Assembly: GCF_015714725.1 (NCBI RefSeq)
Contig: NZ_WBKM01000053.1
Span: 1-32,963 of the forward strand
DNA length: 32,963 nt
Reading direction: 5' to 3'
Origin: Nostoc sp. WHI
Lineage (GTDB): Bacteria > Cyanobacteriota > Cyanobacteriia > Cyanobacteriales > Nostocaceae
In this document: one piece after another, positions 8,013 through 15,629 of the stretch
Position numbering within the stretch: the stretch's first letter is position 1
Layout: each line of letters opens with the position of its first letter
Notes under the pieces: model-generated
Told to the model about the DNA's origin: nothing
Seen by the model: the letters and a program-made list of their open reading frames with translations, nothing else
Databases searched by the model: none
Translations under genes and position numbers: made by a program

Positions 8013-8738
8013 TTAAAGTGCGCCAGCGCTAGGCATCAGGGTCAATTCATCAATGACTGCCTGTTGTGGTAACAGAACTGTGTGGAGAATTGACTGAGCC
8101 ACAATTTCCGGGGTTAACATTTTTGAGCGGTCTAAGTTGGCGTGGACAGTCTCAGTGTCCCAAAGTTCGGTATTGACTGCGCCAGGACAGATAACAGTGA
8201 CCCGAATGCCGTGGGTACGTTCTTCTTGTGCCAGGGTTTGAGAGAGGGCAATCAAACCAGCCTTGCTGACGCTGTATGCTCCCCAATTGGGAAACGGTTG
8301 CTTGGCGGCAATTGAAGCGACGTTGATAATTGTGCCTGTAGCCCGATCGCGCATTGAAGGCAAAATCCCCACAATGCACTGAAACACGCTGGTAAGATTC
8401 AAGTTAATTACCTGCTGCCAGTCCTCTAAGGGAGTCTCGCCCAAAGTAGCTGTATATGCTATGCCAGCACTGTTTACCAGAATGTCTATCTCACCAAAGT
8501 CAAGGGCGATCACTTGGATATTTTCTTGTACTTGGGAGATCAGCGCTAGATCCACCGCGTAAGCTTTCGCTTCCACTCCAGTATGCTGTACAGCCTCTCT
8601 TACCGCCTCTAACTTATCCAAGGAACGACTGACTAAGGCGACATCTATTCCCGCTTTCGCAAAGGCTAAAGCGGTTGCTTTCCCAATTCCACTACTTGCC
8701 CCAGTAATCAGGGCGCGTCGTTTTTGCTCAAAACTCAT
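8013..8738 (-). CDS. SDR family NAD(P)-dependent oxidoreductase
   Basis: A 241-residue classical short-chain dehydrogenase, a cytosolic Rossmann-fold enzyme. It has the cofactor motif TGASSGIG (12-19), NSAG (89-92), the catalytic serine S142 in NVAS, and the YxxxK pair Y155/K159. Substrate cannot be read from sequence; the relatives are broad ketone/alcohol oxidoreductases. I choose the ATG at 8738 because GGGAG lies 5 bases upstream on the minus strand and residue 1 begins just before the first strand. A TTG at 8768 would add ten residues. It lies downstream of ado-aar-accA, where it could act on fatty aldehyde or a related carbonyl, but that is inference from position. Confidence 0.9.
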   Translation of the reverse strand: MSFEQKRRALITGASSGIGKATALAFAKAGIDVALVSRSLDKLEAVREAVQHTGVEAKAYAVDLALISQVQENIQVIALDFGEIDILVNSAGIAYTATLGETPLEDWQQVINLNLTSVFQCIVGILPSMRDRATGTIINVASIAAKQPFPNWGAYSVSKAGLIALSQTLAQEERTHGIRVTVICPGAVNTELWDTETVHANLDRSKMLTPEIVAQSILHTVLLPQQAVIDELTLMPSAGAL

Positions 8739-8955
8739 GGTGTCTCCCAATTTTTTGGCAGTTCCCAAAGTCTATTACCACCCAATTATTCTCGCTTCTC
8801 GATTTGGATAGATTAAAGGAATCTAAAAATCTGATGATTTCCATTAAGTAACTGCTACTGTGCAGTGCAATGATTGGTATATTGTGGGTTTTTCCAGTGA
8901 AGACAACATAATCATCGCCTGGAAAATTACGCCGTATACTCAAACAAGATTACTT

Positions 8956-8989
8956 AAAAACACAAAACCTACTCAATTTGATTGAGTAG
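8956..8989 (-). terminator. Terminator downstream of accA
   Basis: CTACTCAA (8969-8976) and TTGAGTAG (8982-8989) form an 8-bp stem. On the minus strand it is followed by GTTTTGTGTTTTTAAG, a T-rich tract. It is about 105 bases past the accA stop. Confidence 0.65.
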
Positions 8990-9008
8990 ATTTGCCAAAC
9001 ATGCAAAT

Positions 9009-9048
9009 GCCTATGGCTAGATTGTTAAAAATCTTTAAGCACATAGGC
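9009..9048. repeat. Compound hairpin in the accA 3' region
   Basis: GCCTATG (9009-9015) pairs with CATAGGC (9042-9048), and within it AGATT (9019-9023) pairs with AATCT (9030-9034). It lies between the accA stop and the T-tract terminator and may stabilise the accA mRNA 3' end. Function unproven. Confidence 0.5.
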
Positions 9049-9093
9049 AATTATAGCATTACTGTGCAGTTGAGCAATGATTATGCAGCGTTG

Positions 9094-10074
9094 TTAATGG
9101 GCAGCTTCTGTAAAAACACCAATTTTGCGGAATTTTTCATACCGTAGTTGGCGACGTTCTGGAGCAGTTAAACGATTGAGGTCGTCCAAATTTTCCAACA
9201 ACACTTGCTTGAGAATATTAGCGGCTTTTAAAGGATCGGCATGAGCGCCACCAGTGGGTTCAGGCAATATTTGGTCAATAATTCCCAACTTTTTCAGGTC
9301 ATGGGAAATAATTTTTAGAGCAACAGCAGCTTGGGGAGCTTTCGCAGCATCTTTCCACAAAATCGCGGCACAGGCTTCGGGTGTAGCAACGGTATAAACT
9401 GAGTGTTCAAACATGAGCAGGCGATCGCCTACACCAATACCAAGTGCGCCACCAGAACCGCCTTCACCAATGACTGTGCAGATAATGGGTACATCCAGGC
9501 AAAACATTTCTCGCAAGTTATAAGCGATCGCCTCTCCTTGGCCTTGATGTTCTGCTTCCACGCCAGACCAAGCTCCCGGCGTGTCGATAAAAGTTAGTAT
9601 CGGCATACTAAACTTGTTGGCGTGTTCCATCAACCGCATCGCCTTGCGGTAGCCCCCAGGGTAAGGCATTCCAAAGTTACGAGCAATATTGTCTTTGGTA
9701 TCACGACCTTTTTGATGACCTAACATCACCACAGGTTGCCCACTCAGACGGCCGATACCACCAACTAAAGCCGGATCATCACCACCACAGCGATCGCCAT
9801 GCAATTCCATCCATTCATCACTGATTGCTTGAATGTAATCGAGAGTACTGGGGCGACGCGGATGACGAGCGACTTGCAATTGCTGAGACGGTGATAGACT
9901 ACTGAAAATTTCCTCACGCAGTTGCATGGCACGCGCTTCTAGCTGACGAATTTGGCCAGAAACATCAACACCATTTTCTTCTGCAAGTTGCCGAATTTGA
10001 TCAATTCGGGTTGCGAGTTCTGCTAGGGGCTTTTCAAAATCCAACAGTAGCGGTTTACGTTCGGTAGTTGCCAT
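9094..10074 (-). CDS. accA: Acetyl-CoA carboxylase carboxyltransferase subunit alpha
   Basis: AccA is the alpha subunit of the carboxyltransferase that forms malonyl-CoA with AccD, the first committed step of fatty acid synthesis. The 326-residue protein has the normal bacterial/plastid length. It shows the N-terminal helical segment with [17 protein letters not shown], the [11 protein letters not shown] motif, and the crotonase-like core with [30 protein letters not shown] and [15 protein letters not shown], the glycine-rich oxyanion-hole region. The ATG is at 10074. It follows aar on the same strand across an STRR-filled spacer, an association that puts malonyl-CoA supply beside alkane synthesis. 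Confidence 0.97.
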   Translation of the reverse strand: MATTERKPLLLDFEKPLAELATRIDQIRQLAEENGVDVSGQIRQLEARAMQLREEIFSSLSPSQQLQVARHPRRPSTLDYIQAISDEWMELHGDRCGGDDPALVGGIGRLSGQPVVMLGHQKGRDTKDNIARNFGMPYPGGYRKAMRLMEHANKFSMPILTFIDTPGAWSGVEAEHQGQGEAIAYNLREMFCLDVPIICTVIGEGGSGGALGIGVGDRLLMFEHSVYTVATPEACAAILWKDAAKAPQAAVALKIISHDLKKLGIIDQILPEPTGGAHADPLKAANILKQVLLENLDDLNRLTAPERRQLRYEKFRKIGVFTEAAH

Positions 10075-10079
10075 AGTTA

Positions 10080-10186
10080 GGGGATAGGGGATAGGGAATA
10101 GGGAATAGGGAATAGGGAATATTATGTATTGAGGATGAGGTTAAAACTGCTTCTCAGTCACCTGTCACCTATTCCCTGTCCCTGTC
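10080..10186. repeat. Inverted STRRs (GGGAATA heptamers) between aar and accA
   Basis: Six near-perfect heptamers (two GGGATAG, then GGAATAG units) run from 10080 to about 10121, just upstream of the accA ATG. The spacer's other end has the complementary CCTATTCCCTGTCCCTGTC (about 10168-10186). The unit is the same heptamer as at 81-150. The arms could pair in the aar-accA transcript. Confidence 0.75.
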
Positions 10187-10187
10187 T

Positions 10188-11207
10188 TTAAACCAGCAGT
10201 GGTCTAAATCCATGTTTAATTGACACCCGACCAATCTGCTCCATTTTGTCTACGGTAATCTGATTACGTCCCCACGAAAAGTTCGTGTACAACTTCTCAA
10301 ACTCCAGTAGCATTGATTCGGCAAAACAAGCAAACAACTGGCGTGCTGGCACGTCCATATTGACTATTTTCATGATTTTCCAGTCAATATCCAGGGAATG
10401 CTCTACAATTCCACCATTTAACACGTATACACCAGGATGTTGAATTTTCGTTGCTAAATTTTTAGGATAACCACCATCAATCAATAGACAAGGTTGTTTC
10501 AAAACTGTGGGTTCAATTTCCATGCCTTTGGGCATACTGGCAACCCAAACTACAACATCAGCTTGGGGTAGTGCTTCGCTCAAAGCCATGATTTTTCCCC
10601 GTCCCAGTTCAGCTTGCAATTCTTTGAGACGTTCTTGATCGCGGGCTATTAACAAAAGTTCTTTGACATCTGTTTTTGCATCTAGCCAGCGTGTAACTGC
10701 ACTGCCAATATCCCCAGTTGCCCCACATATAGCAACAGTCGCTTTTGATAGATCAATTCCTAGTTGTTTTGACGCTTCTTCCACCTGCTTACAAATAATG
10801 TAGGCAGTGTGGGTGTTTCCTGTGGTGAAGCGTTCAAACTCTAGTTTAATGTTGCGGACTTGGCTAAACTGCTCTAACTTAAAGTTTTCAAAAATAATTG
10901 AGGAAAATCCGCCTAAAGCTGTGATGTTAATGCCATGTTTCTGTGCATGGGCCATGGCGTTGAGGATTTTGCGCGTTGCGGCTTTGATGCGGCGAGTCGC
11001 TAGCATCTCCGGCAAAAAGCAAGATTCTACATACCGTCCTTCAATTTTCTGCCCAGTGATACTGGTGACAATAATGGTATCGACAATTTGCGGCGGGGCG
11101 CTGCACCAAAAGTCTAGCCCTTGATCGGCATATTCTGGATATCCCAATTCTTGGGCTACCGCTTGAGCGTGTTCCAAACTAGTCAAATGTCCAATTAGAC
11201 CAAACAT
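10188..11207 (-). CDS. aar: Long-chain acyl-[acyl-carrier-protein] reductase
   Basis: AAR reduces fatty acyl-ACP to fatty aldehyde with NADPH, the first step of cyanobacterial alkane synthesis. The 339-residue protein has the expected length. The N-terminal [18 protein letters not shown] and [18 protein letters not shown] regions are typical of the family. The Rossmann motif [11 protein letters not shown] is at 161-171. The catalytic cysteine falls at position 294 in LFACFAESM, the same number as the acylated Cys in the Synechococcus elongatus enzyme. It lies between ado (upstream) and accA (downstream) on the same strand, and its aldehyde product is used by Ado. Confidence 0.97.
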   Translation of the reverse strand: MFGLIGHLTSLEHAQAVAQELGYPEYADQGLDFWCSAPPQIVDTIIVTSITGQKIEGRYVESCFLPEMLATRRIKAATRKILNAMAHAQKHGINITALGGFSSIIFENFKLEQFSQVRNIKLEFERFTTGNTHTAYIICKQVEEASKQLGIDLSKATVAICGATGDIGSAVTRWLDAKTDVKELLLIARDQERLKELQAELGRGKIMALSEALPQADVVVWVASMPKGMEIEPTVLKQPCLLIDGGYPKNLATKIQHPGVYVLNGGIVEHSLDIDWKIMKIVNMDVPARQLFACFAESMLLEFEKLYTNFSWGRNQITVDKMEQIGRVSIKHGFRPLLV

Positions 11208-11262
11208 GTAGTGATTATTAGGCTTATGCTGCCTCGATCGCGTGGAATTGAAGTGGTTCAGC

Positions 11263-11378
11263 AGTGCTGAGTGCTGAGTTGAGTGCTGAGACGGTATTTA
11301 GGTAAAAAAGAAGCAATTAGTATTCAGATAATTTCTTCATTCTTCACTCCTAACTCAGCACTCACAACTCAGTACTTT
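11263..11378. repeat. Inverted STRRs (GAGTGCT-type) between ado and aar
   Basis: Left arm AGTGCTGAGTGCTGAGTTGA and continuation occupy 11263-11290. A complementary arm containing ACTCAGCACTCACAACTCAG occupies about 11351-11373, next to the ado stop codon. The heptamer unit is close to GAGTGCT. The arms would form a long imperfect hairpin in a read-through ado-aar transcript. Confidence 0.7.
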
Positions 11379-11379
11379 T

Positions 11380-12078
11380 TTAAGCGGCTATGAGTCCGTA
11401 GGCTGACAAGCGCATGATGTCGCGGGTTGTGAAGCCGATATTACTCAGTGCTTCACCGTACTGAATCATAAAGTCTTCTACCAAAGCATCTTTTTCCATT
11501 GCCATTGTATGAGCATCACCCTCTACTTTGTTCAGCATTCGCCAAACGATGGGAAGGTTTTGGCGATTTGCTTGCTCTAGTTCAGCTTTGGATTCTGTAA
11601 AGTGTTCTTTCAACCAAACTTCTCCAAAGTTGAGATGGCTATATTCTTCTTTTACCACTCCCTCGGTGATTTTACGGGCAAAATCATCAGCGACAGGGAT
11701 GTAAATGTTATAGGCTGCGATCGCAAAACATTCAATAATTAAAGACTGAATCAATAAGCAAGTGACAACTTTCTGTTCTGCGGCCGCTGTTTGGAAATTT
11801 TGGTGTAGTCCAGAGAAAAACTCCTTGGCAAATTCCAGGTCTGGAGTTACTTGTAAATTTCGCCCACAAGCTTCAAATCCTTTTTTGTGGCGACTTTCCA
11901 TTTTGGATAGGCGAATCAATTCATCTTCAGATTCCGGCAGCAGTTGGGCTAGTGTGATGTAATTGTCATGGGCTTCTTGTTCGCCTTCAATTACGATCGC
12001 ATTAATCCGGCTATAAGCATCTTTGTATGTTTCGCTCTTGAAATCTAATTCTTTAAATTGGTCTGTAAGCTGCTGCAT
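11380..12078 (-). CDS. ado: Aldehyde deformylating oxygenase (alkane synthesis)
   Basis: Ado is a ferritin-like di-iron enzyme that turns fatty aldehydes into alkanes one carbon shorter plus formate. The 232-residue protein carries all expected iron ligands: the glutamate in [11 protein letters not shown], the pair in MESRHKKG, the glutamate in [12 protein letters not shown] and the ExxH in [13 protein letters not shown]. The ATG is at 12078 with AGGAG ten bases upstream on the minus strand. It is the first gene of the ado-aar-accA run and is divergent from the ABC permease gene, so its promoter must lie in 12079-12256. Confidence 0.97.
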   Translation of the reverse strand: MQQLTDQFKELDFKSETYKDAYSRINAIVIEGEQEAHDNYITLAQLLPESEDELIRLSKMESRHKKGFEACGRNLQVTPDLEFAKEFFSGLHQNFQTAAAEQKVVTCLLIQSLIIECFAIAAYNIYIPVADDFARKITEGVVKEEYSHLNFGEVWLKEHFTESKAELEQANRQNLPIVWRMLNKVEGDAHTMAMEKDALVEDFMIQYGEALSNIGFTTRDIMRLSAYGLIAA

Positions 12079-12256
12079 GGTATGTTTACTCCTGTAAACC
12101 TGAATTATTTGACACCAGGATTTAATTTACCGTATGAACTGAGGGTAATAATCACTATGGTTTAATTTAACTTAACAAGTAACTATATTTATAGATTAAC
12201 TGTTGCTGGGGGTGATGCTCTAGTACTAGCAAAATAAATACTTTGCAGTTTAATTC

Positions 12257-13084
12257 ATGTCCAAACCAAATTGGAATCTAAAATCTGGCAATTTTTTGAG
12301 CCTAGTAGTGTTAGTGCTAGGGGCGTTTATCGTTCTACTACCGTTGTTTGTGGTCTTTCTCACCTCCTTTGCACCGACTATCGCAAGCCCGGAAGATTTG
12401 TCTAAAAATAACTGGTCTTTAGCTAATTATCGCGTTGCCTGGCAGCAGGGAAAATTTTTGCTGGCGTTTGCTAATTCTACCTTGGTAGCGATCGCTGTGA
12501 CGGCGTTTCAAATTGTCACTTCCGCTTTGGCTGGTTACGCCCTCGCACGGCTAAAGTTTCGAGGCCGCCAAGCACTGCTATTGGTTGTCTTAGCAACCTT
12601 GGTGATTCCCTTTCAGTTATTGGTGATTCCCATCTTCTTGGTTTTGAAGTGGGGACACCTGATTAATACTTATGGGGCGCTAATTTTACCCACTGCTGTC
12701 AACGGCTTTGGCATTTTCTTGCTCCGTCAATATTTCCAGACAATTCCTGTAGAGTTAGAGGAAGCCGCAGCCATAGACGGGGCGAACCGTCTGCAAATTT
12801 TGTGGCGGGTGATGTTACCTCTAGCCCGTCCAGCGTTGGTGACGCTGTTTTTGTTCACCTTTATTGGCGAATGGAATGATTTGTTTAAACCTTTGGTATT
12901 TACGACACGACCAGAATTGAGGACGGTGCAGCTGGCGTTGGCTGAGTTTCAGGAGCAATTTACGAATAATTGGCCTTTGATGATGGCGGCGGTAACAATA
13001 GCGACAGTTCCAGTGATGGTATTATTTCTCATCGGTCAGCGCCAGTTTATTCAGGGTATTGCCACGACGGGGATTAAGAATTGA
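12257..13084 (+). CDS. Carbohydrate ABC transporter permease (MalG family)
   Basis: A 275-residue inner-membrane permease of the binding-protein-dependent sugar importers. It has six predicted membrane segments, the first at about 15-36. The cytoplasmic EAA loop reads EEAAAIDGANRLQILWRVMLPLARPAL, the coupling site for the ATPase. It is of the MalG type rather than MalF (short periplasmic part, C-terminal half with FIGEWNDLFKPLVF). No partner permease, binding protein or ATPase gene is nearby, so partners must be elsewhere. The ATG at 12257 begins the protein. Substrate not readable; sugars or glycerol-phosphate-like compounds are typical. Confidence 0.9.
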   Translation: MSKPNWNLKSGNFLSLVVLVLGAFIVLLPLFVVFLTSFAPTIASPEDLSKNNWSLANYRVAWQQGKFLLAFANSTLVAIAVTAFQIVTSALAGYALARLKFRGRQALLLVVLATLVIPFQLLVIPIFLVLKWGHLINTYGALILPTAVNGFGIFLLRQYFQTIPVELEEAAAIDGANRLQILWRVMLPLARPALVTLFLFTFIGEWNDLFKPLVFTTRPELRTVQLALAEFQEQFTNNWPLMMAAVTIATVPVMVLFLIGQRQFIQGIATTGIKN

Positions 13085-13161
13085 TCCCAATTCTTGGATT
13101 GATAGGAATTAGTGCGGTTCTCGTTTACGTGAGATACACCAGTAGGGACACGGCAGTGCCC
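13085..13161. other. Spacer after the ABC permease gene
   Basis: No gene or clear terminator is seen. The end, GGCAGTGCC (13152-13160), is a short palindrome into which the following miniature element appears to have inserted. Confidence 0.5.
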
Positions 13162-13304
13162 ATTGGTGTCAACTTAAGCCAAAATCCCTTTCAAACCTCG
13201 TTTCTAGCCTCTGGCTAGAAATGCTTGCTCATTGCGGCTCTGCCGCAAGTCTTGAGGCGGAGCCTCCCGTAGGCATTCCCAGTCGGAGACTGGGAACGAG
13301 ACAA
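13162..13304. mobile_element. Truncated miniature element with ATTGGTGTCAACTTAAG end
   Basis: From ATTGGTGTCAACTTAAG (13162) to about 13304 the sequence closely matches the reverse complement of the complete element at 17720-17911. Both contain the same hairpins: CTAGCC-TCT-GGCTAG, GCGGC-TCT-GCCGC, GAGGC-GGA-GCCTC and CCCAGTC-GGA-GACTGGG. The distal part and second terminal repeat are missing and a 21-bp tandem array follows directly. The intact end abuts the palindrome GGCAGTGCC. It encodes no protein. Confidence 0.8.
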
Positions 13305-13306
13305 CG

Positions 13307-13474
13307 GATCGGTTTCATCAACAAACTGATCGGTTTCATCAACAAACTGATCGGTTTCATCAACAAACCGATCAGTTTCATCAACAAACCGATCAGTTTC
13401 ATCAACAAACCGATCAGTTTCATCAACAAACCGATCAGTTTCATCAACAAACCGATCAGTTTCATCAACAACGC
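13307..13474. repeat. 21-bp tandem array, eight units
   Basis: Eight units of 21 bp, each with GTTTCATCAACAAAC. The junction core is AAACTGATCGGTTT between the first units and AAACCGATCAGTTT between later ones; these two are exact reverse complements of each other. The last unit is degenerate. Because 21 is a multiple of three, both strands stay open and would encode heptapeptide repeats, but there is no start site or conserved neighbour to support a protein. Confidence 0.9.
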
Positions 13475-13506
13475 TATTATTTTGCGCTAAACACTGACTT
13501 CACTAT

Positions 13507-13597
13507 CAATACGGTTCGGTTAAGGGAAGAGACGCGATAAATCGCCGTCTTTGTGATTTAGGGTCTGTCATCAAAAAACCTTATCCGAACCGTATTG
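13507..13597. mobile_element. 91-bp MITE with 19-bp terminal repeats and 10-bp target duplication
   Basis: The left end CAATACGGTTCGGTTAAGG (13507-13525) and the right end (13579-13597) are inverted repeats with one mismatch. The sequence ACTTCACTAT directly flanks both sides (13497-13506 and 13598-13607), a 10-bp duplication. There is no coding capacity, so it would need a transposase in trans. Confidence 0.85.
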
Positions 13598-13750
13598 ACT
13601 TCACTATTATATTAAATACTAAACTGTAAAAATTGTCCTGTACTACAATGTAGCTTTAGTAAGTCAAACTAGCTCTAAAGCAAAATGATCGGAATACATT
13701 TTTTCTCTCCTGCCTTCTGTATCCTGCCTCCTGCCTTTTTCAGAAAACAT

Positions 13751-14179
13751 TTATTTATGTATTGTTTTTAGCGAGTGCTTAGATGAAATCGCTTTCATTT
13801 TCAAGTTTGTAAATTGAACGATCGCCTTTACCAATTCTTGCTGTTCTGGTTGCAAATTCAATCTTTCTAAGGCTTGATTGATATTATTACCAGCGCGGAG
13901 GTTATGACTAAGTTTGGTACGTTGCGATGTGTTTAATACTGCCTGAATTTCCTTGTTTCTTCTCTGACGCACAGACTGGAGTTCTTGGCGTTGTAAGGGA
14001 GTTAAGTTAATCTCCGACAATGAAGTAGAGTCGCTTACAGTTTTAATAGTTTGGGCGAAAATAATCCCAGAAGTAGTATTGAATTGAACGGGTGCAGCTA
14101 AGACAATTCCTGGCATGAAGAGGACAATAGCAAGAATAGTAGCGAACACAGAAAGCCGTTTTATCAGGTGAATTACCAT
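13751..14179 (-). CDS. Small exported protein with Spy/CpxP-like LTxxQ region
   Basis: A 142-residue protein with an N-terminal signal peptide (basic start, hydrophobic about 8-28, cleavage near VLAAP). The mature part is helical. LTPLQRQELQSVRQRRNKEIQAVL (about 60-83), followed by LNTSQR and LNLQPEQQ, resembles the LTxxQ repeats of the periplasmic Spy/CpxP family, which act as chaperones or stress sensors in proteobacteria. The resemblance is by motif only. It is isolated between repeat-rich spacers with no partner gene. The ATG is at 14179. Confidence 0.75.
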   Translation of the reverse strand: MVIHLIKRLSVFATILAIVLFMPGIVLAAPVQFNTTSGIIFAQTIKTVSDSTSLSEINLTPLQRQELQSVRQRRNKEIQAVLNTSQRTKLSHNLRAGNNINQALERLNLQPEQQELVKAIVQFTNLKMKAISSKHSLKTIHK

Positions 14180-14244
14180 ATTGATAAATGCCTACATCTA
14201 ATTTAATGCTGAGATATAGTTAGCGCGATGTGCGACTTATTCTT

Positions 14245-14334
14245 AAAACCCCTCTCCAAACCTCTCCCCGCTTCGGGGAGAGGCTTTAAGTCTTGCTCCC
14301 CTTCCCTACAAGGGAAGGGGCTGGGGGTTAGGTT
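14245..14334. repeat. Dispersed hairpin repeat (CCTCTCCCCGCTTCGGGGAGAGG type)
   Basis: Two strong hairpins lie in tandem: CCTCTCCCCG-CTT-CGGGGAGAGG (14261-14283) and CCCCTTCCCT-ACA-AGGGAAGGGG (14298-14320). They are framed by AAAACCCCTC at the left and the partly complementary GGGGGTTAGGTTT at the right. It is a typical intergenic repeat of this genome group. Weakly matched outer arms (14217-14235 and 14346-14362) may mark a larger element. Confidence 0.65.
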
Positions 14335-14440
14335 TGAGAGAAAGCTGCACACCGCGTTAGTTAAGCAATTTTCAAGTCTTAATTTTGAATCTGGGATTTA
14401 TCCCACCCCAATCAGACGATACCACTAAGATTATTGTAGA

Positions 14441-14497
14441 GTGGACACTGTTCACTGATATTGAAATCTCGATTTTGATGCTTATGCTAGTGTCCAC
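14441..14497. repeat. Inverted pair GTGGACACT / AGTGTCCAC
   Basis: A perfect 9-bp inverted repeat separated by 39 bases, between the hairpin repeat and the M48 gene 3' end. It may be a small hairpin or an element remnant. Confidence 0.4.
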
Positions 14498-14516
14498 CTG
14501 ATGATTATTGCTCCTT

Positions 14517-14548
14517 AATTACGAATTACGAATTACGAATTACGAATT
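14517..14548. repeat. STRR: four copies of ACGAATT
   Basis: Four perfect ACGAATT heptamers after a leading AATT. The array covers the last serine codon and the TAA stop (14540-14542, minus strand) of the M48 protease gene. Confidence 0.85.
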
Positions 14549-15511
14549 ATTATCACTCCTTCTCATTCTGTCAATTTCTCGTTGTAATTCTTCAATTTGC
14601 CGCCGCAAATTTTCTGTTTCATTTTCGGAAGATTCGGCTGTAACATTTACTGCTCCAGAGGCAGGCGATCGCTGATAATTTCCGCGGCGAATTTGCTGGT
14701 ATTCTTCGGATACGGCCCACGCCCGTAAATAATGCAAACGTTCAACTGGGAAAGGATGGCTCAACATCATACCTTGAGCGCCGTTGTATATCAAGAATTT
14801 ATACACCTGATTTAGTCCATCTTCATCCAATGCCTGATAATTTTCTGACTGTTTGATAAACTCTTGTAAACTACATTCATTGGCATATTTGTTACTACCA
14901 CCAGAAAGTTTCATCATCGTTGACATCACCGGATTCAAGTCATCCATCACCAGTAGGGCGGCACGATCTGACGATAACTCGGCTTTACGCCGCCACTCAA
15001 AAAAGGCGTAAATCAAGCCTTGTGTTACAAAATTGCCGATGCCGAAGGTCAATTCTCCCAAGACAGAAGCAGCACTCATCACCCACATCGCCATTTGAAT
15101 TAAAATAGTATGACCACATTTAATATGCCCCAGTTCATGGGCTATCACTGTCCGAATCTCGGCTTCATCTAGTAATTCTAGTATCCCTGTATTTATTACT
15201 ATGTAAGGATTCTCTTGCCCCAGGGCATAGCTATTTGCTTGGGGATTTTGCGAGACAAACAGTGCCGGTTCTGGGTAAATGTCCAAATCCCGGACGCATT
15301 CCCGAAATATCTGGTAAACAGTGGAATACTGACGCGGCCCGACTTGGATAGTGTTACCCATTAGATAAACTAATTGAGGGCGTTCGTAGACAAATTCCAC
15401 AAATTTACGAGCGATTAAATCAAATCCCGGTAAATTTCGTAAAGCTTGCTCGGCTTGGTGATCTAGGGGATGCCTGAAGGCTTCGCTGGAAATTCCTGTG
15501 TAAGTTGGCAT
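14540..15511 (-). CDS. M48 family metalloprotease
   Basis: A 323-residue zinc metalloprotease of the HtpX/Ste24-like M48 family. The zinc motif HELGH lies in VIAHELGHIKCGH (about 125-137), and the downstream glutamate ligand is likely in RRKAELSSDRAALL (about 171-184). A hydrophobic stretch between them (about 138-168) should anchor it in a membrane. The C-terminus (about 290-320) is a charged coiled coil with LRRQIEELQREIDRMRR. These proteases degrade damaged membrane or exported proteins; the specific role here is unknown. The ATG is at 15511. The stop is supplied by the ACGAATT repeat. It is divergent from the DinG-like gene. Confidence 0.92.
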   Translation of the reverse strand: MPTYTGISSEAFRHPLDHQAEQALRNLPGFDLIARKFVEFVYERPQLVYLMGNTIQVGPRQYSTVYQIFRECVRDLDIYPEPALFVSQNPQANSYALGQENPYIVINTGILELLDEAEIRTVIAHELGHIKCGHTILIQMAMWVMSAASVLGELTFGIGNFVTQGLIYAFFEWRRKAELSSDRAALLVMDDLNPVMSTMMKLSGGSNKYANECSLQEFIKQSENYQALDEDGLNQVYKFLIYNGAQGMMLSHPFPVERLHYLRAWAVSEEYQQIRRGNYQRSPASGAVNVTAESSENETENLRRQIEELQREIDRMRRSDNNS

Positions 15512-15629
15512 AATTTAGGGTAATTGGTGATTGGTCATTGGGCATTAGTTTTGGACTAATGAGAAAGAGCAACATAATAGAAATGGGGCAATTGGAAGTA
15601 AAAGTCACTTTGTATGGAATTAAAAGCGT

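Larger units (their letters stand above)
8739..9093. other. Intergenic region between accA and the SDR gene
   Basis: 355 bases without a supported gene. It holds a terminator-like hairpin (8956-8989) and a compound hairpin (9009-9048), which suggest that accA transcription mostly ends here and the SDR gene has its own promoter. Confidence 0.6.

Noticed and set aside
13307..13474. Possible CRISPR array
   Set aside because: The 21-bp units are contiguous with no unique spacers and there are no cas genes.
13221..13490. Open frames on both strands encoding heptapeptide repeats (FINKPIS / LLMKLIG)
   Set aside because: Frames are open because the unit is 21 bp. They run into MITE sequence, lack ribosome-binding sites, and no known repeat protein fits.
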